Below, in pieces: positions 22,880-34,220 of a stretch of 64,000 nucleotides of DNA. Origin of the DNA: Labia minor (taxonomy: Eukaryota > Arthropoda > Insecta > Dermaptera > Spongiphoridae); the NCBI GenBank assembly GCA_963082975.1, contig OY720350.1:40727851-40791850 (forward strand), read 5' to 3'. Position numbers and translations under genes: made by a program. The notes under the pieces are model-generated. The model ran no database searches. It saw only the letters and a list, made by a program, of their open reading frames with translations, and had not been told where the DNA came from. How positions within the stretch are numbered: the stretch's first letter is position 1; each line of letters starts with the position of its first letter.

Positions 22880-23585
22880 ATTATTATTCCAAGTGTAATT
22901 TCAAAGTTTCGTATTATGTAAATTAAGTAAAAACTTATATACTTAATCTAAAAATGCATATATTTATATTGTTTTTTTTTTTAAATTTTTTAAAAAATTA
23001 TATAAATAAATATTTTATGTTTTTTCATTAAAATTCAACAAATATTTTTATTAGAAAGAAGTGAGAGACATAAGAAAGAGTAGAATGAAGAGGGAGGGGG
23101 GGAGGGGGTTAATGAATATATGGATTTCTATATTTGGAAAATTTATTACATTCACAGGTATTTCCGGCAAGGTATTTTTTTTTTAAATAATAAGTAATCA
23201 CACAAGAGAGTTAATAAATGATACTGAGTTGTAAATTTACCTATATACGAGTACATTTAAATATTATTATAATATTTACTAAGGTGAACAAAATTATAAA
23301 TAATAATAATAATAATAATGAATAACAAGAATAATAATAAAAGCGTTAATGAAATTGAGAATAATAAACAAATTTTTTAAATCATTCTCTCAAATGGTTA
23401 ATTATAAATGATCAATATTTATATATATCCAAGATTATAAATCATGCTTTTATATAATAGACCTTCAATTAGTAGGTTGTAATTTTAATCTAATTTTAAT
23501 TTAATTTTATAAATCAATTTTATTAACCAAAATGAATAAAAGTAACATCATTTTTTGAAGAATAAATAGATTTTATATTAAATAA
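22880..23585. other. AT-rich intergenic stretch
   Basis: It contains AAT repeats near 23303-23340 and a purine-rich G-run region near 23083-23110. No gene seen. Confidence 0.5.
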
Positions 23586-23590
23586 AAAAT

Positions 23591-23860
23591 GGGGCGTGGG
23601 GTAGCATCGTTGACTCACAATCTCGTGGTCCCGGGTTCAAGTCCCGGGCCTGGCAAGGGAATTTCTCTAGTTGGGGTCAACCCAGCCTCCGGGATCAACA
23701 TTGGGGAAAAGCTACTTGATAGCGCCTCCGATCAAGAAAATCAAGGTAAAGGTTGAGAGGACCCGTTCTACTGATCATAGGACACCTCATTGATATAACC
23801 GGCTTGATAGGCGTTGTCTTTGCGTAGTACGTACTAAAGTCAGAGGTTTTTTTTTTTTAA
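23591..23860 (+). mobile_element. tRNA-derived SINE, T-tailed
   Basis: The head reads GGGGCGTGGGGTAGCATCG (A-box-like GGGTAGCATCG) and has a perfect-looking B-box arm CCCGGGTTCAAGTCCCGGG near 23629. The acceptor stem does not close as a tRNA and about 190 bases of unrelated body follow, so it is a SINE rather than a tRNA gene. It ends CAGAGG then a run of T at 23846-23858. Its head differs from that of the SINEs at 13868 and 37463, so it is a separate family. Confidence 0.75.
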
Positions 23861-23938
23861 TTTTGTAAATTTTTTCAAATTAAATTAATAGATTGAAACA
23901 TGTCAAGTTAAGTAAACATAAAATTAAACTTAAAACGT

Positions 23939-24230
23939 CTGGAGTTTTTCCACTCGACTAACACGCAAATTTGAATTGGATTAAATAACATATATTAATT
24001 TAAATTAAATTAAATTAATTCAATTATAAATTAAAATTAATAAATAATATTTATTAAAACAGCGCGTGTTTGGCTCTTTGTTGATGGCACCAAGTCACGT
24101 GCTGGCGCGTGATTTGCAATGTTAAAAAATTAATTCCGTTACTTTCAGCGATTCAATCAAGCTGAAATTCTATATATAGCAGTTTTATACAATCGACATC
24201 GAAAATTTTCGTGAGGGCTGGCATGATAGT
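23939..24230 (-). mobile_element. Helentron-like family A copy, internally deleted
   Basis: The 3' terminal region and the CACGTG-containing block are present. The sequence then jumps from TTTTATACAAT straight to CGACATCGAAAATTTTCG near 24194 and to a decayed 5' end at 24230. About 300 bases, including the whole microsatellite and right core, are missing. The stem of the 3' hairpin is also mutated (GGAGTTTTTCCACTC). Confidence 0.8.
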
Positions 24231-25440
24231 AAAAATCAACTAACTTATTGTTAGTAAGAATAATTTTTAATTAAACAAGCGGTTTATTGATATATTTACT
24301 TAGTTAATAAGAAAAATGTTTTTGAAGATGACGTAATAGCCAAATGCGCATAAAGTAAATAAATAATCGTTCTTTATTTAAATTTAACATTTTTTTTATT
24401 TAATAAATCAATTTTTAAATGTTTTGATTTTCATTAAATTTGAATCACCAATCTTATGTTTGTAACATTCATATGTTTGTAATACTTTTATATTTTATTT
24501 ATTTATAATATTTATTTAAAATTTTTTTAAATTTTTTTTAATAATATATGCTTTATGTAAATTTATGTAAAACTTATATGTGATGTTTGAAATAAATAAA
24601 TGAATTAAATAAATATATTATTAGATAGATAGATTGAGAAGCATGTTGGATTGGGTTAATTTGGTCTATTCTTCCATAATACTAGATATATATAAATAGA
24701 ATCCCCATTATTTAGGATATAGAAGAAAAAATATTTATTTCGTCAAAGCTTATCAATTCGTTAAGCACCGAGACAGAGAATCTATTGAAAATCAGAAGAA
24801 AAGACAGGGAAATTTGTGAAGAGTAAATGAAGATTGGAGGAGGAAGAAGGGGTGGGGGTGAGAAAAACAACAACAGAACATCAAACAGTGACAACATCAT
24901 ATTTGAAGCAATTTATCTCTATTCTTTTGTATTCTTTTATATATAATAATAAAAAGAATAATATTTGAAGATAATAGATAAATAATTTGTTCAATAGGAA
25001 TTTATTGTTAATATTATTTACGATTATTGACGGATGTTGCTTAGGAGGTTGTAAAAAGGAAGAAAACGAAAAAAAAGGAGATAGTATTGCGTTTGTTCAG
25101 AATTCTTCAGATTCTTTTGTATTGATTCTGTCATATTTTTTTCTAATTTTATAAATTGAGCGAATTTTCTTTTCTTTTTTTTTTCTTTTAAATCAATTAT
25201 TTCTAAGTAGAAATGGATTCTTTGGTGGTCTTTAAAGAAAATATTAAGGCTATTTTTGGGGTCTAATTTAATTTACAATTGATTTGATTAATATAGTTTT
25301 GAAGGACTTAATATAATAAATTAATAGGTAGGAGATTATTAGAGAATGTTCGTGGTGCTTAAAAAAATAATTAAGACAATAAAAAATTCAAATATATGTA
25401 ATATTTTTATAATAAGATGTAATATTGTAAATTTTAACTA
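24231..25440. other. AT-rich intergenic stretch
   Basis: Nothing recognised. The 62-codon minus frame at 24712-24900 reads low-complexity purine/pyrimidine sequence. Confidence 0.5.
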
Positions 25441-25895
25441 CTTCTACTAGTGCTAATACTATCTATCTCCGTGGCTCTACGGAAAGTTCTTGGCCGCAGC
25501 AACCACACTTCTCCAAGTATCCCTATACTGCGCCACAACCCTCCAATCCCTATCCTCTCCCATCTCTATCACGTCAATTCTTATATTATCCACCAACCGC
25601 GTCCTTGGTCTTCCACGCGGGCATTTCCCACTCGGTCTCCCCACCAATACATTTTTCGCCATTCTTTCCTATCCCATTCTAGTCACGTGTCCTGCCCATC
25701 GCAGTCTTCTCGATTTTAAAATTCTATCTATATCTGGAGATGCATAGAGTCATGCAATTCCACATTATGCAATCTCCGCCATTCCCCGGTGACCTCATCT
25801 TTTTAATGCTTCGCAGAATCCTATTCTCAAATACTCTAAATCTACTCTCGTCTCCTAAGGTCATGGACTCACACCCATATAATACGACCGGCATA
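25441..25895 (-). pseudogene. LINE (RTE/CR1-like) reverse transcriptase C-terminal tail
   Basis: On the minus strand it reads VVLYGCESMTLGDESRFRVFENRILR (in pieces, near 25890-25810), then after frame breaks MAKNVLVGRPSGKCPRGRPR, TRLVDNIRIDVIEMG and DWRVVAQYRDTWRSVVAAAKNFP, ending at a stop near 25477. The LYGCE...FENR, GRP-G--PRGRPR-R--DN and W----A-----W---V-AAK patterns are the well-known C-terminal extension of RTE/CR1-type LINE polymerases. The polymerase core is absent (5' truncation), and stops and frameshifts separate the blocks. It is dead, and the 3' end lies toward the low coordinate. Confidence 0.88.
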
Positions 25896-28326
25896 TATAT
25901 TTTATATTTAATTTTTTATTTTATATTTTAATTTTGATCCCCTTTGATAATAATTTTGACTCGATAAGTCCCTTTATTGCATGAAAACAGGCATTTCCCG
26001 ATTGCAACCTCGCTTTAAATTCTTCTCAAATATTATTATTCTTCGTGATTACAGATCCTAAGTATATATCCTAGTATATACTAAGTATTTAGTGTTCATA
26101 CTAATATATTTTATTTAATTTAATTTTAATAATTTTTTATGTATGAAAATATCAAAAAATCTATAAAACGATGACTTGTTCAGCCACCTTTAAAAAATAC
26201 CACCTATAAAGATGACTATTTTATTGTAAAATTTTAATAATAATCATAATCTAAGAATAAGTAATATTAATGCATACTAACATTAAATTCATAATTTTAT
26301 TTATTTTAATTTATTATTATGTATGTATCTAGGTATATTTATATTAATATGTAATTTGTTAAATTATTTGTAAATTATAATTCTGGCTAAATGGAAGTTT
26401 GTCCAAATTTTTAAAATAAAAAAAAAAATAAAAAAATATTAAAAGCAACTTGTAAGTATTTTATAAATTCCCCTCAATTAAAGATCTCGAATTATTATAT
26501 TCTATCATTTGATGGAAATACAAATTTAATTAATAGAATATTAGAATGACAAGATTATTTTTTTTGACGAATTATTATTTTATATTTTCTTAATAAATCA
26601 GGGATGGGCAAGTATGAAGTAAAATTCTGTAATTTACTTATATATATAAAGAGTCACAATCGTATTTTTTTTCATTAGAAGTGATTGATATTTTGTTTTA
26701 TATTTTTAAAATAATAATTTTAATTATTTAGACCTCTTTGTTTTGTACATCTTACTAAAGGACAGAGCTTATCAAGTTGCTTAAGTCGGGTAGAACCATT
26801 GTATTTATCAGTAAAACAGTTTCTCTCATCCTTTATCCTGATTTTCTTAAAGGATGGCCTCTACTTTTTCTTTTAATTTTATATTAAATCCAATATTATT
26901 TTTATTTCAATTTTTCAATTTTGATCACCTAGACTGGGTGGAACTCAATCCCCTACATCATAAACTATAGCCGCATCTATTCACATTCGGAATATAATAT
27001 CTTATGAAAAAAAATTGAAGAGAATTCTCAATCACCACCTAAAAAGAAAGATTACTGAACTTTCCTACTTAATTTAATTAATTTTTTTTTAATCTTTAAA
27101 AAATATAAATTTCTAGTTTATTTTATTAAAAAGTTTCATTTAAAGGTTATAATAAAAATATTAAAATCCTCACACACCCCCAACATCCCATCACTCTAAA
27201 ATAAAATGATAAATTATTTTTAGATAAAATAATATTTTTTTGAAAAAAAAAACTTCCCATCTAAATTAATCTAATATTTTTTTTTAAATTCTTTTACAGT
27301 TAATAAAATAATTTTTAATAATCTTGTGAAAGAATATTTTCACCCTGTCCCTCCTCTCCCATCTTTTCTACTATCTTCTTGTCCCATATGTCATCTAATG
27401 AATGTTTAATTTATTATCTCTGACTCTTTTCTCCCTTTGCCAAATGGCTACAGGACGAATAAAGCAATACAATAGGACAGCAACAACATTCATAACTATA
27501 TTCTCGCTTTTCTTATTTGATCATTCGATACGCTTAAAAAATAGTCACCTTTTTTTCTATATCCCTCTTCTTTCATCCCTTTTCTTCATTTATAATAAAT
27601 AGTTTATCTAAAATTAAATAATTTGATATTATGTATTAGAAAGGTTTGAAGGCTAATCGTACAATCATTAATCTGTGATGTCTGTCCGATTTATATATAT
27701 ATAAGCTTTCAGAAATAACATAAAAAGATGCCGAATCTTAATTTAATATTTTTTTTCTAATCATTTTTTTATTATTGCTTTTGAAGATTAAATCACCGAG
27801 GGGCCTAGGAACAGTAGATGAATTCATCCATTTATAACATAAATATTTTCAAAAATTTAATTTAAAAATTTTCGCTTATTTTTTATTAATTGAATTCATC
27901 TTTTCCACTTTCATAGTTAAAAATTGGATTGATTTAAAAAAAAATACCCTCTAACATCCCTTACCACGATCTCTTCACAATCAATAATAAAAGAAAAAAT
28001 TATTGTTTTTAATTGAGGAAAACTCTGAAATATATCATGTAGACTTATAGTCCATTACACTATACCAGGGATCAAAAAATGATTTTCAAGGTGATCCGGA
28101 TATCACACATACTAATCATGTCGGGGTTTGTTTGTCGTATGTAACGCCATCAGTTTGAAGATAACAATGTTGAAATATATAAATTGAAATATTATATCTT
28201 GTATTATTCTTATTATAATAATTTAAAATTCAATTCAATTATAAATTTCAAATTAATTTTCCAAAAAATAATAAATTTATATATTAATGTCAATGAGGGT
28301 TTATTTTCTAAAATTTCTAAAAAAAA
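25896..28326. other. Long AT-rich stretch without recognised genes
   Basis: Only a diverged repeat at about 26726-26812, similar to 15144-15240, was noticed. The frames at 27402-27602 and 28184-28417 are AT-biased and lack signatures. Positions 28060-28160 hold a short mixed-composition segment (GGTGATCCGGATATCAC), not identified. Confidence 0.45.
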
Positions 28327-28682
28327 GGTAATTATTCAAGTAAACGCAATTCCGTGGATTTGGATAATACTCTACCAGTGGGTTCCTTTTGCAATAACAA
28401 ATAAACTTTTCTTATGAAATTTTTTCGGGCCTCTTATAGTTTACGAGATAAAATTAAAAGGAAGATTTTAAAATTAAAACTAATTCACTAATTATTCATT
28501 TATTCACTAATTTTCGGTTTTTATAAGTTCGGTTTGGATATAGAAAAATTATATAATTATTTTTTTTATTTTAATTAATCCAAACCGAACTTACAAAAAC
28601 AGGAAATTAGTGCGCCCTCTGGTAGTCAAACGGATAAAACATGCTAGCTAAATAGAATCATTTGCAAATTTTAATAATTTTT
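28327..28682. mobile_element. Foldback element, family D, truncated by family B insertion
   Basis: The left arm GGTAATTATTCAAGTAAACG matches the arm of the copy at 17201. It is followed by CCGTGGATTTGGATAATAC and CAAATAAACTTTTCTTATG, and the central inverted pair around TTTTTATAAGTTCGG (28520) and CCGAACTTACAAAAA (28583). It stops at AATTTTTT, exactly where the family B element begins. The rest of the right arm is not found beyond the B copy. Confidence 0.7.
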
Positions 28683-29311
28683 ACCGACCGACGATAGTAA
28701 GGGAGGTATTGTTTTCACACCAAATTTCACATGTGGAGATTTTTACATATCTCCACGAATCATGCATTTTCTAAACAGAAAAAAGTATTTTTAGCATGAT
28801 GTCTGTCCGTCCGTCCGTCCGTCCGTCTGTCCGTATAGATGTGTACAGCCTGAACGGCTGAACGGATTTTGATGAAATTTGGTATATTTACTTAATGCAT
28901 CAGTGGGATGAATTGATCAACTTTTGGTGCAAATCCGGAAACCGGAAGTGGTAGTATTAACGATCGACGATAGGAAGGGAAGGGTTATTTTCACACGAAA
29001 TTTCACATGAGGAGATTTTTAACATATCACCACGAATCATGCACTTTGTATTGGTTTTATTCTCGAGAAAAATCATCTTTATTAGTTTTTTCTTAATTTA
29101 AAATTATATGACGTCATCCAGTTATTCATGACGTCACAGCCTGGTCTCTTACATATATATTACAAATAAAATAAAATTAAAAATATTTATGTTATATGCC
29201 TATCTGTTTTTTATTACATTAATAGATATATTAAAATTATTTGAAATTGTTTCTGTAGCTGGAAATTAATTTACTTCAAACCGTCGGTCGGTTCGGACCT
29301 GGCCACAAGTC
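28683..29311 (+). mobile_element. Helentron-like family B copy, full length
   Basis: The 5' end ACCGACCGACGATAGTAAGG is followed by ACACCAAATTTCACATGTGG, ATCTCCACGAATCATGCA, a perfect GTCC/GTCY tandem tract (28802-28834), CTGAACGGCTGAACGG, the core GATGAAATTTGGTATATTTA, GATCAACTTTTGGTGC and AACCGGAAGTGG. A second ACGATAGGAAGGG...CACCAAA-like half then follows, the TGACGTCA module (about 29108-29135), and the 3' end CGTCGGTCGGT (inverse of the 5' terminus) with hairpin GACCTG-GCCA-CAAGTC. The GTCY tract, subterminal inverted repeats and 3' hairpin are diagnostic of Helentron-associated elements. It has no coding. Confidence 0.9.
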
Positions 29312-30183
29312 AACTTATTTTATTATAATTTTTACTAACAAAAATTTAATTTGCTTTAGTCGAATTTTTATTGTTTGGTTCATATATTTATTTATATCTG
29401 GCGGTTCAGCTTGATCTTTGTGTTCAATGCAGATACACAAAAAATTTTGAAACCGATTCCTAAGACTTTAAATATTACCAAAAATTCATACCACGATGTT
29501 TACATTTACATATAAATAATTACAATTTAAATTTTTTAATAAATATTAATTTTATAAATATTCTAAATTAGATAAGTTCATATTAAATTTATTTTTTATA
29601 TTAAATATAAAACAATATAGTAAAAAATATAAAAAACATAATAAAATAAAAGATAACTGTTTTCAAAGGACAATTGTGCAAAATGCCTTTTACTCTATTA
29701 TTAGTACAAATGGTTATTAGCATCGGGTGTCCAGCTGTTGCGCTCTTCATTTGATTGCACCCCGTAGGGAAGGAAAATAGTTATTTCTTTCTTTAAGGAA
29801 GGGGTGCGCCACCCCTCACAGTGGGTCTCCTTCCTAATTTAATCACAATGACAACATCATTATCACTAGCACCACTGTTGGAGGAGGATGAACCACCACA
29901 ACAACATACTTTCATAATCATCATTCTCATCATCATCAGCATGATTATTGTTATTTTCCACAAAGACATAATGATTTATTATTTATACACTTTGTCGGCG
30001 TTGGTTTGTAATTTTTTTACCTTGAACAATTTAAATTGAAATCATTCTAACACTTTTCATTATTTATAAATAAATATTTATTTAATATTTAAATTAATAT
30101 GAATAATAATATTAAATATTAATTAATCTATTAACAAAAAAAAAGGATTTTACTTAAAATAATATTTGATTGATTCTTTTCAG
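29312..30183. other. Mixed stretch, short membrane-like frame
   Basis: A 72-codon plus frame (29821-30039) contains a run of I/L/M residues that would form one membrane helix, but this arises from an ATCATCATT-type repeat (about 29910-29945) and I do not accept it as a gene. Positions 29733-29820 (GGTGTCCAGCTG ... GCGCCACCCCTCACAG) look like a transposon end fragment, not assigned. Confidence 0.35.
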
Positions 30184-30315
30184 GTATTCACTTGTTTTAC
30201 TGCTGTTTATTACCCACTGGTTATGATTGGTGACTACTACGGTAGTTGGGTATGGTGTTCTCTCCGCCCCCCTCCCCTAATGTCACTTCAGGCATTGGAT
30301 AATTTTGCGCAATTG
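30184..30315 (+). CDS. Candidate internal exon, weak
   Basis: A 132-base segment preceded by a pyrimidine-rich tract ending TTTTCAG and followed by GTAAGTG, both good splice signals. The length is exactly 44 codons, open throughout, beginning VFTCFTAVYYPLVMIGDYYG and ending LQALDNFAQL. Upstream and downstream partner exons could not be identified, no known domain is recognisable, and the hAT element at 30378 begins only 63 bases downstream. It could be chance or part of an unrecognised gene or repeat. Transcript evidence would decide it. Confidence 0.2.
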
Positions 30316-30377
30316 GTAAGTGATAAACTTGTAATTCAAAATAAAGTTATTTCCCTTCAGTACAGATTGGTCTAAAA

Positions 30378-31278
30378 CACCGGTCGGGGAACCAGGGTAA
30401 ATTACCCCAAATGGGGTAAAAATGAGATTTTTGGGGGTTAAAATGAAACTTTTGTGTATAAAAAGGATATATTTTTAATTTGTTATTTTAAAAACCTGTA
30501 CTTATATATATATTACTTACGAGGTGTGTCTAAAAAGTTCGGTGAATGGTATGATAAAAACATAAAAAGAGAATGTTAATTGTAAATATCTTAATTAATC
30601 TTCAAAATACTCTCCACTAGCCATAACACACTTCTGACAACTTTCGTATAACGCTTGAAAACGGTTGGAGAAGACTTGATGTGGAATCATTCTCAGAATA
30701 GCCGTCACAACGTTCAGGCCGGCAATCAACGAGCAGGATTCCAGAAAACACTACTTACTGTGTCTTTGCTAATACCCAATTCTTCGGCTATTAGTCGCAG
30801 AGTCAATCACCGATCTTTTGTTAGCATCTCTCGTATACGTTCAGTGTTTTCTGGTGTCCTGCTTGTGGATTGCAGGCCTGAACGTTGTGACGGCTATTTT
30901 GAGAACGATTCCACATCAAGACTTCTCCAACAGTTTTCAAGCGTTATACGAACGTTGTCAGAAGTGGGGTTGTGGCAAGTGGAGAGTATTTTGAAGGTTA
31001 TAATAAAAGTATTTACAATTAACATTCTCTTTTTATGTTTTTATCATACCATTCACCGTACTTTTTAGACACACCTCTTATATTACTATTATATACTTAC
31101 TAGTTTAATAAATGATGTTTAAATTAAATTTTTAGTTATTGTTTTCTTTCCAAAATTATCATGGGGACTATAATAGGAAAGATGCTAAAAAGAGGCGATT
31201 TCGTTTTTTTTTTTGCTCTTCACAATGGGGTAACAAAAATATTTTGTGGTAATGATTAAAAAAGTTCCCCGACCGCTG
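30378..31278. mobile_element. hAT-type element carrying a nested foldback mariner
   Basis: The ends CACCGGTCGGGGAACC and GTTCCCCGACCGCTG are inverse copies, flanked by the exact 8-bp duplication GTCTAAAA at 30370-30377 and 31279-31286. Subterminal ACCCCAAATGGGGTAAAAAT (30403) matches ACAATGGGGTAACAAAAAT (31220) in part. Without the nested mariner the element would be about 340 bp, so it was itself a miniature element. The nested insertion is younger than the hAT. Confidence 0.92.
30520..31078 (-). mobile_element. Foldback mariner, copy 1
   Basis: TA duplications flank it at 30518-30519 and 31079-31080, and the ends read CGAGGTGTGTCTAAAAAG and the inverse. Its two arms, 30520-30752 and 30846-31078, are near-perfect inverse copies of about 233 bp, each encoding the last residues of a mariner transposase (FQALYERCQK... 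and ASGEYFEG). A loop of about 90 bases holds an N-terminal piece read on the minus strand (LIAEELGISKDTVS-like, part of the second helix-turn-helix). It is therefore a double-3'-end element with no catalytic domain. The plus-strand 137-codon frame is an antisense shadow. Confidence 0.88.
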
Positions 31279-31388
31279 GTCTAAAAACTAAAGGTTTATA
31301 TATGAATAATATTAATTATTAATTTTGCTGCATTTACTATATTATCTGGATTTTTTGAATATATGTGATTTATAAATGATTATTTATT

Positions 31389-31990
31389 ACCGACCGACGA
31401 TAGTGAGGGAGGTATTGTTTTCACACCAAATTTCACATGTGGAGATTTTTACATATCTCCACGAATCATGCATTTTCTTAACAGAAAAAAGTATTTTTAG
31501 CATGATGTCTGTCCGTCCGTCCGTATAGATGTGTACAGCTTGAACGGCTCAACGGATTTTGATGTAATTTGGTATATTTACTTAATGGATCAGTATGATG
31601 AATTGATCAACTTTTGGTGCAAATCCGGAAACCGGAAGTGGTAGTATTAACGATCGACGATAGGAAGGGAAGGTTTATTTTCACACCAAATTTCACACGA
31701 GGAGATTTTTTACAATCATGCACTTTGTATTGGTTTTATTCTCGAGAAAAATCATCTTTATTAGTTTTTTCTTAATTTAAAATTATATGACGTCATCCAG
31801 TTATTCATGACGTCACAGCCTGGTCTCTTACATATATATTACAAATAAAATAAAATTAAAAATATTTATGTTATATGCCTATCTGTTTTTTATTACATTA
31901 ATAGATATATTAAAATTATTTGAAATTGTTTCTGTAGCTGGAAATTAATTTACTTCAAACCGTCGGTCGGTTCGGACCTGGCCACAGGTC
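31389..31990 (+). mobile_element. Helentron-like family B copy, full length
   Basis: Nearly identical to the copy at 28683, including the duplicated ACGATAGGAAGGG half, the TGACGTCA module and the perfect 3' hairpin GACCTG-GCCA-CAGGTC (31975-31990). The GTCC tract is shorter (three units at 31509-31524). The high similarity of these two copies suggests recent amplification. Confidence 0.92.
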
Positions 31991-33640
31991 AACTTAATAT
32001 ATATAATTTTGTTAAAAATTAAATAAATAATTTCGAAAATTTTTAATTTATTTTATTAGTATTGTCAGACGACTTTGTTACTAGTCTAGTATGATTTCCA
32101 AATTTCGTTTTTAGTTTTAATATTTATTTGTTATTGAGGTGACCCCTCCAAACCAATCAAAATAATGAATATATTAAATTGATGATGACTGTAATGAGGC
32201 AATTTATGATTTTAATTATTATTTTTTATTTGATTATATATTTATTGATTATTTGGTTGAAAATGCTTCTTTAAATGGTCGATGATAGAATACTAGCAGT
32301 GAAGTAAAGTATTAATAATAATTTTTTGTAGAATATCCTAATAATGAAAATTAAATAAATAAATAAATAAAATCATATAATAACCAAATAAAAGATTATA
32401 TATTTTATTTATTTCTCCAGAAAATAGTAAGTGGGGTGTACGTATAAATATATTTTGGATTTTTCTGAAATTTTTGACTTATCACCCTCATTACCAAAAG
32501 ATTTAAGTCAATTAAAAATTCACCACAAAACAGTCGGTTATTTTTTTTTACGTGAACTAAAAACGGATATTTTATATTTTTGATAAGCAATTTGTTAAAT
32601 GAGTGGTTCTCTCCCACAAATGTCGACACTTTTGCGGTTTTAGTGGGTTGATTTTTCTAGAAATTTTAATTCTCCCCCTCTGTTAACAAGTCAAAATGAA
32701 TATTCGATGACAATGGTAAAAATAAAAAATAAAAAAAAAAAAAAAAATTTAAATAATAAAAAATAAATAAAAAAAAAGAAAAAAAGAACACACTCTTTAT
32801 AATTTTCATTTTGGTCTCCGCCTTGGCCTATTTTATTTCAACTCCTCCCACCCTGAAGCAACTGATTAAAACAGTGGGAGGGTCAATTGAGGGAAATTAT
32901 TAATTAAAATTTAATGAGATTTTATATGTGAGGAGGGTGGGAGGACTAAAAAAAAATAATCACTACCTGGGATTAATTAGCGTTAAGCAAGTCGTTCCAC
33001 CCTCCCCCCTTTTTACCCCACCCCCATTCATAGACATTCTGCTGTTGTTAACAGCTGTTGGGAAATGGAAGCCGCTTGTTAAAGAGATCTTTGCCTAAAT
33101 AGATATACAAAAAATGGACACAGTGTAGCTAATTTGTTCCGATGCATAAATGAGAATAATATTTGGACAATCGTTTCATCTGCCTTTTTAAGCTTTTTTA
33201 TTCGTTATCTACCTTTCTCACTCTCTTTCTCTCTCTCTTTCTCACATAAATACACACACACACATACATCGATATATATATATAACTGATCAGTATACAA
33301 TTCTTTCTAGATATTTAATAATAAGATAGGAACCCACACAAAGAGAAGCGTCTCGTGACAAGCAAAAACCTCAAAAGGGTGCTTTTGAATTATTCAAAAC
33401 CTGACTTATACTTATTCTAGTTTAACTCTGAAACCAGATATTTGAAATAAGTTTTCAATAGATAATTGTTCTATTTCAAATACAAGAAAATAAAAACTTG
33501 GAAATTTTAATTTTTCAAATTTCATTTTATTAGTTTTTAATTTGTTTAGTTTTCTATTATAAGGTATATTTTACAATAAACTTCGAAACAAACTTGAAAA
33601 AATATTAATAAATCAATATATTTATAATATAATATTATTT
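31991..33640. other. AT-rich stretch with a mixed-composition segment
   Basis: Positions 32990-33110 are richer in GC and single-copy (CTGTTGTTAACAGCTGTTGG at about 33040 is a palindromic core). A CT/CA simple-sequence stretch lies at about 33215-33265. No gene seen. The 74-codon minus frame at 32405-32629 has no recognisable domain. Confidence 0.4.
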
Positions 33641-33690
33641 TATTTACGGGACGTTTCGGTTTTGGTTAAGTTCATCTTCAGAGAGTGTAC
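33641..33690 (-). repeat. Penelope-like or hammerhead-like motif, degenerate
   Basis: On the minus strand the sequence CTGAAGATGAACTTAACC is followed by CGAAACGTCCCG. CUGAAGA plus CGAAAC is the spacing of a type I hammerhead core as found in Penelope-like elements. The intervening stem does not pair well, so if it was a ribozyme it has decayed. Confidence 0.3.
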
Positions 33691-33796
33691 ATAGGCAATA
33701 TAATTATAAAATTATTATCATAATTAATATTTTCATTGTTAAGTTTGCAAATGAATATAATATATATACTATTACTACTGACGAAACATAATTTTT

Positions 33797-33907
33797 ACTA
33801 TCTCGTCAGAGATGGTATTGCGATCACGAAAATTTTCGATGTTGAGATTTTGATGTTTTTATACGTTTTGAAAGTTCCTGAATAATTTTCACTAAGGTTG
33901 AGAAAAA

Positions 33908-33938
<31 letters not shown>

Positions 33939-34220
33939 AACCAAGATTACGCAAAAACGGTTTGAGCTAGAATGATGAAATTTGGTACATGGGCATTATT
34001 CAAAATTCTTACTTTTCTATCAACTTTTGAGAAATGTAGCTCAACCGGAAGAGGGTCATTACCTACAACGGTTTGATTTTTTTTCTTCTAAAGTGACAGT
34101 AAAAATAAAGATATATGTTTGATAATTTTTCACATGATTAATAATTGTATAAAACTGCTATATATAGAATTTCAGCTTGATTGAATTCCTGAAAGTACTA
34201 GAATTAATTTTTTAACACTG
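33797..34220 (+). mobile_element. Helentron-like family A copy, 3' truncated
   Basis: It runs from ACTATCTCGTCAGAGATGG through a TG/GTAT microsatellite (about 33908-33936) to TTTTTTAACACTG. There it stops and a LINE tail begins. The CACGTG block and the 3' hairpin are missing. Confidence 0.85.

Noticed and set aside
22468-22881. 137-codon minus-strand frame
   Set aside because: No domain, mixed low-complexity hydrophobic and aromatic segments, and no splice or start context. Overlaps another frame on the opposite strand.
23591-23665. Possible functional tRNA gene
   Set aside because: The B-box arm is good but the acceptor and other stems do not close and a long unrelated body with a T tail follows, so it is a SINE head.
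28802-28834. Tandem GTCC units as a CRISPR-like array
   Set aside because: Units are 4 bases with no spacers. They are the GTCY tract of the Helentron-like family B, also present at 31509, 56711 and 12624.
29821-30039. 72-codon frame with a hydrophobic stretch as a small membrane protein
   Set aside because: The hydrophobic run derives from an ATC/ATT simple repeat, and the start lies next to a transposon-end-like segment.
30655-31068. 137-codon plus-strand open frame
   Set aside because: It is antisense to the foldback mariner arms and loop. The recognisable transposase residues lie on the other reading of the arms.
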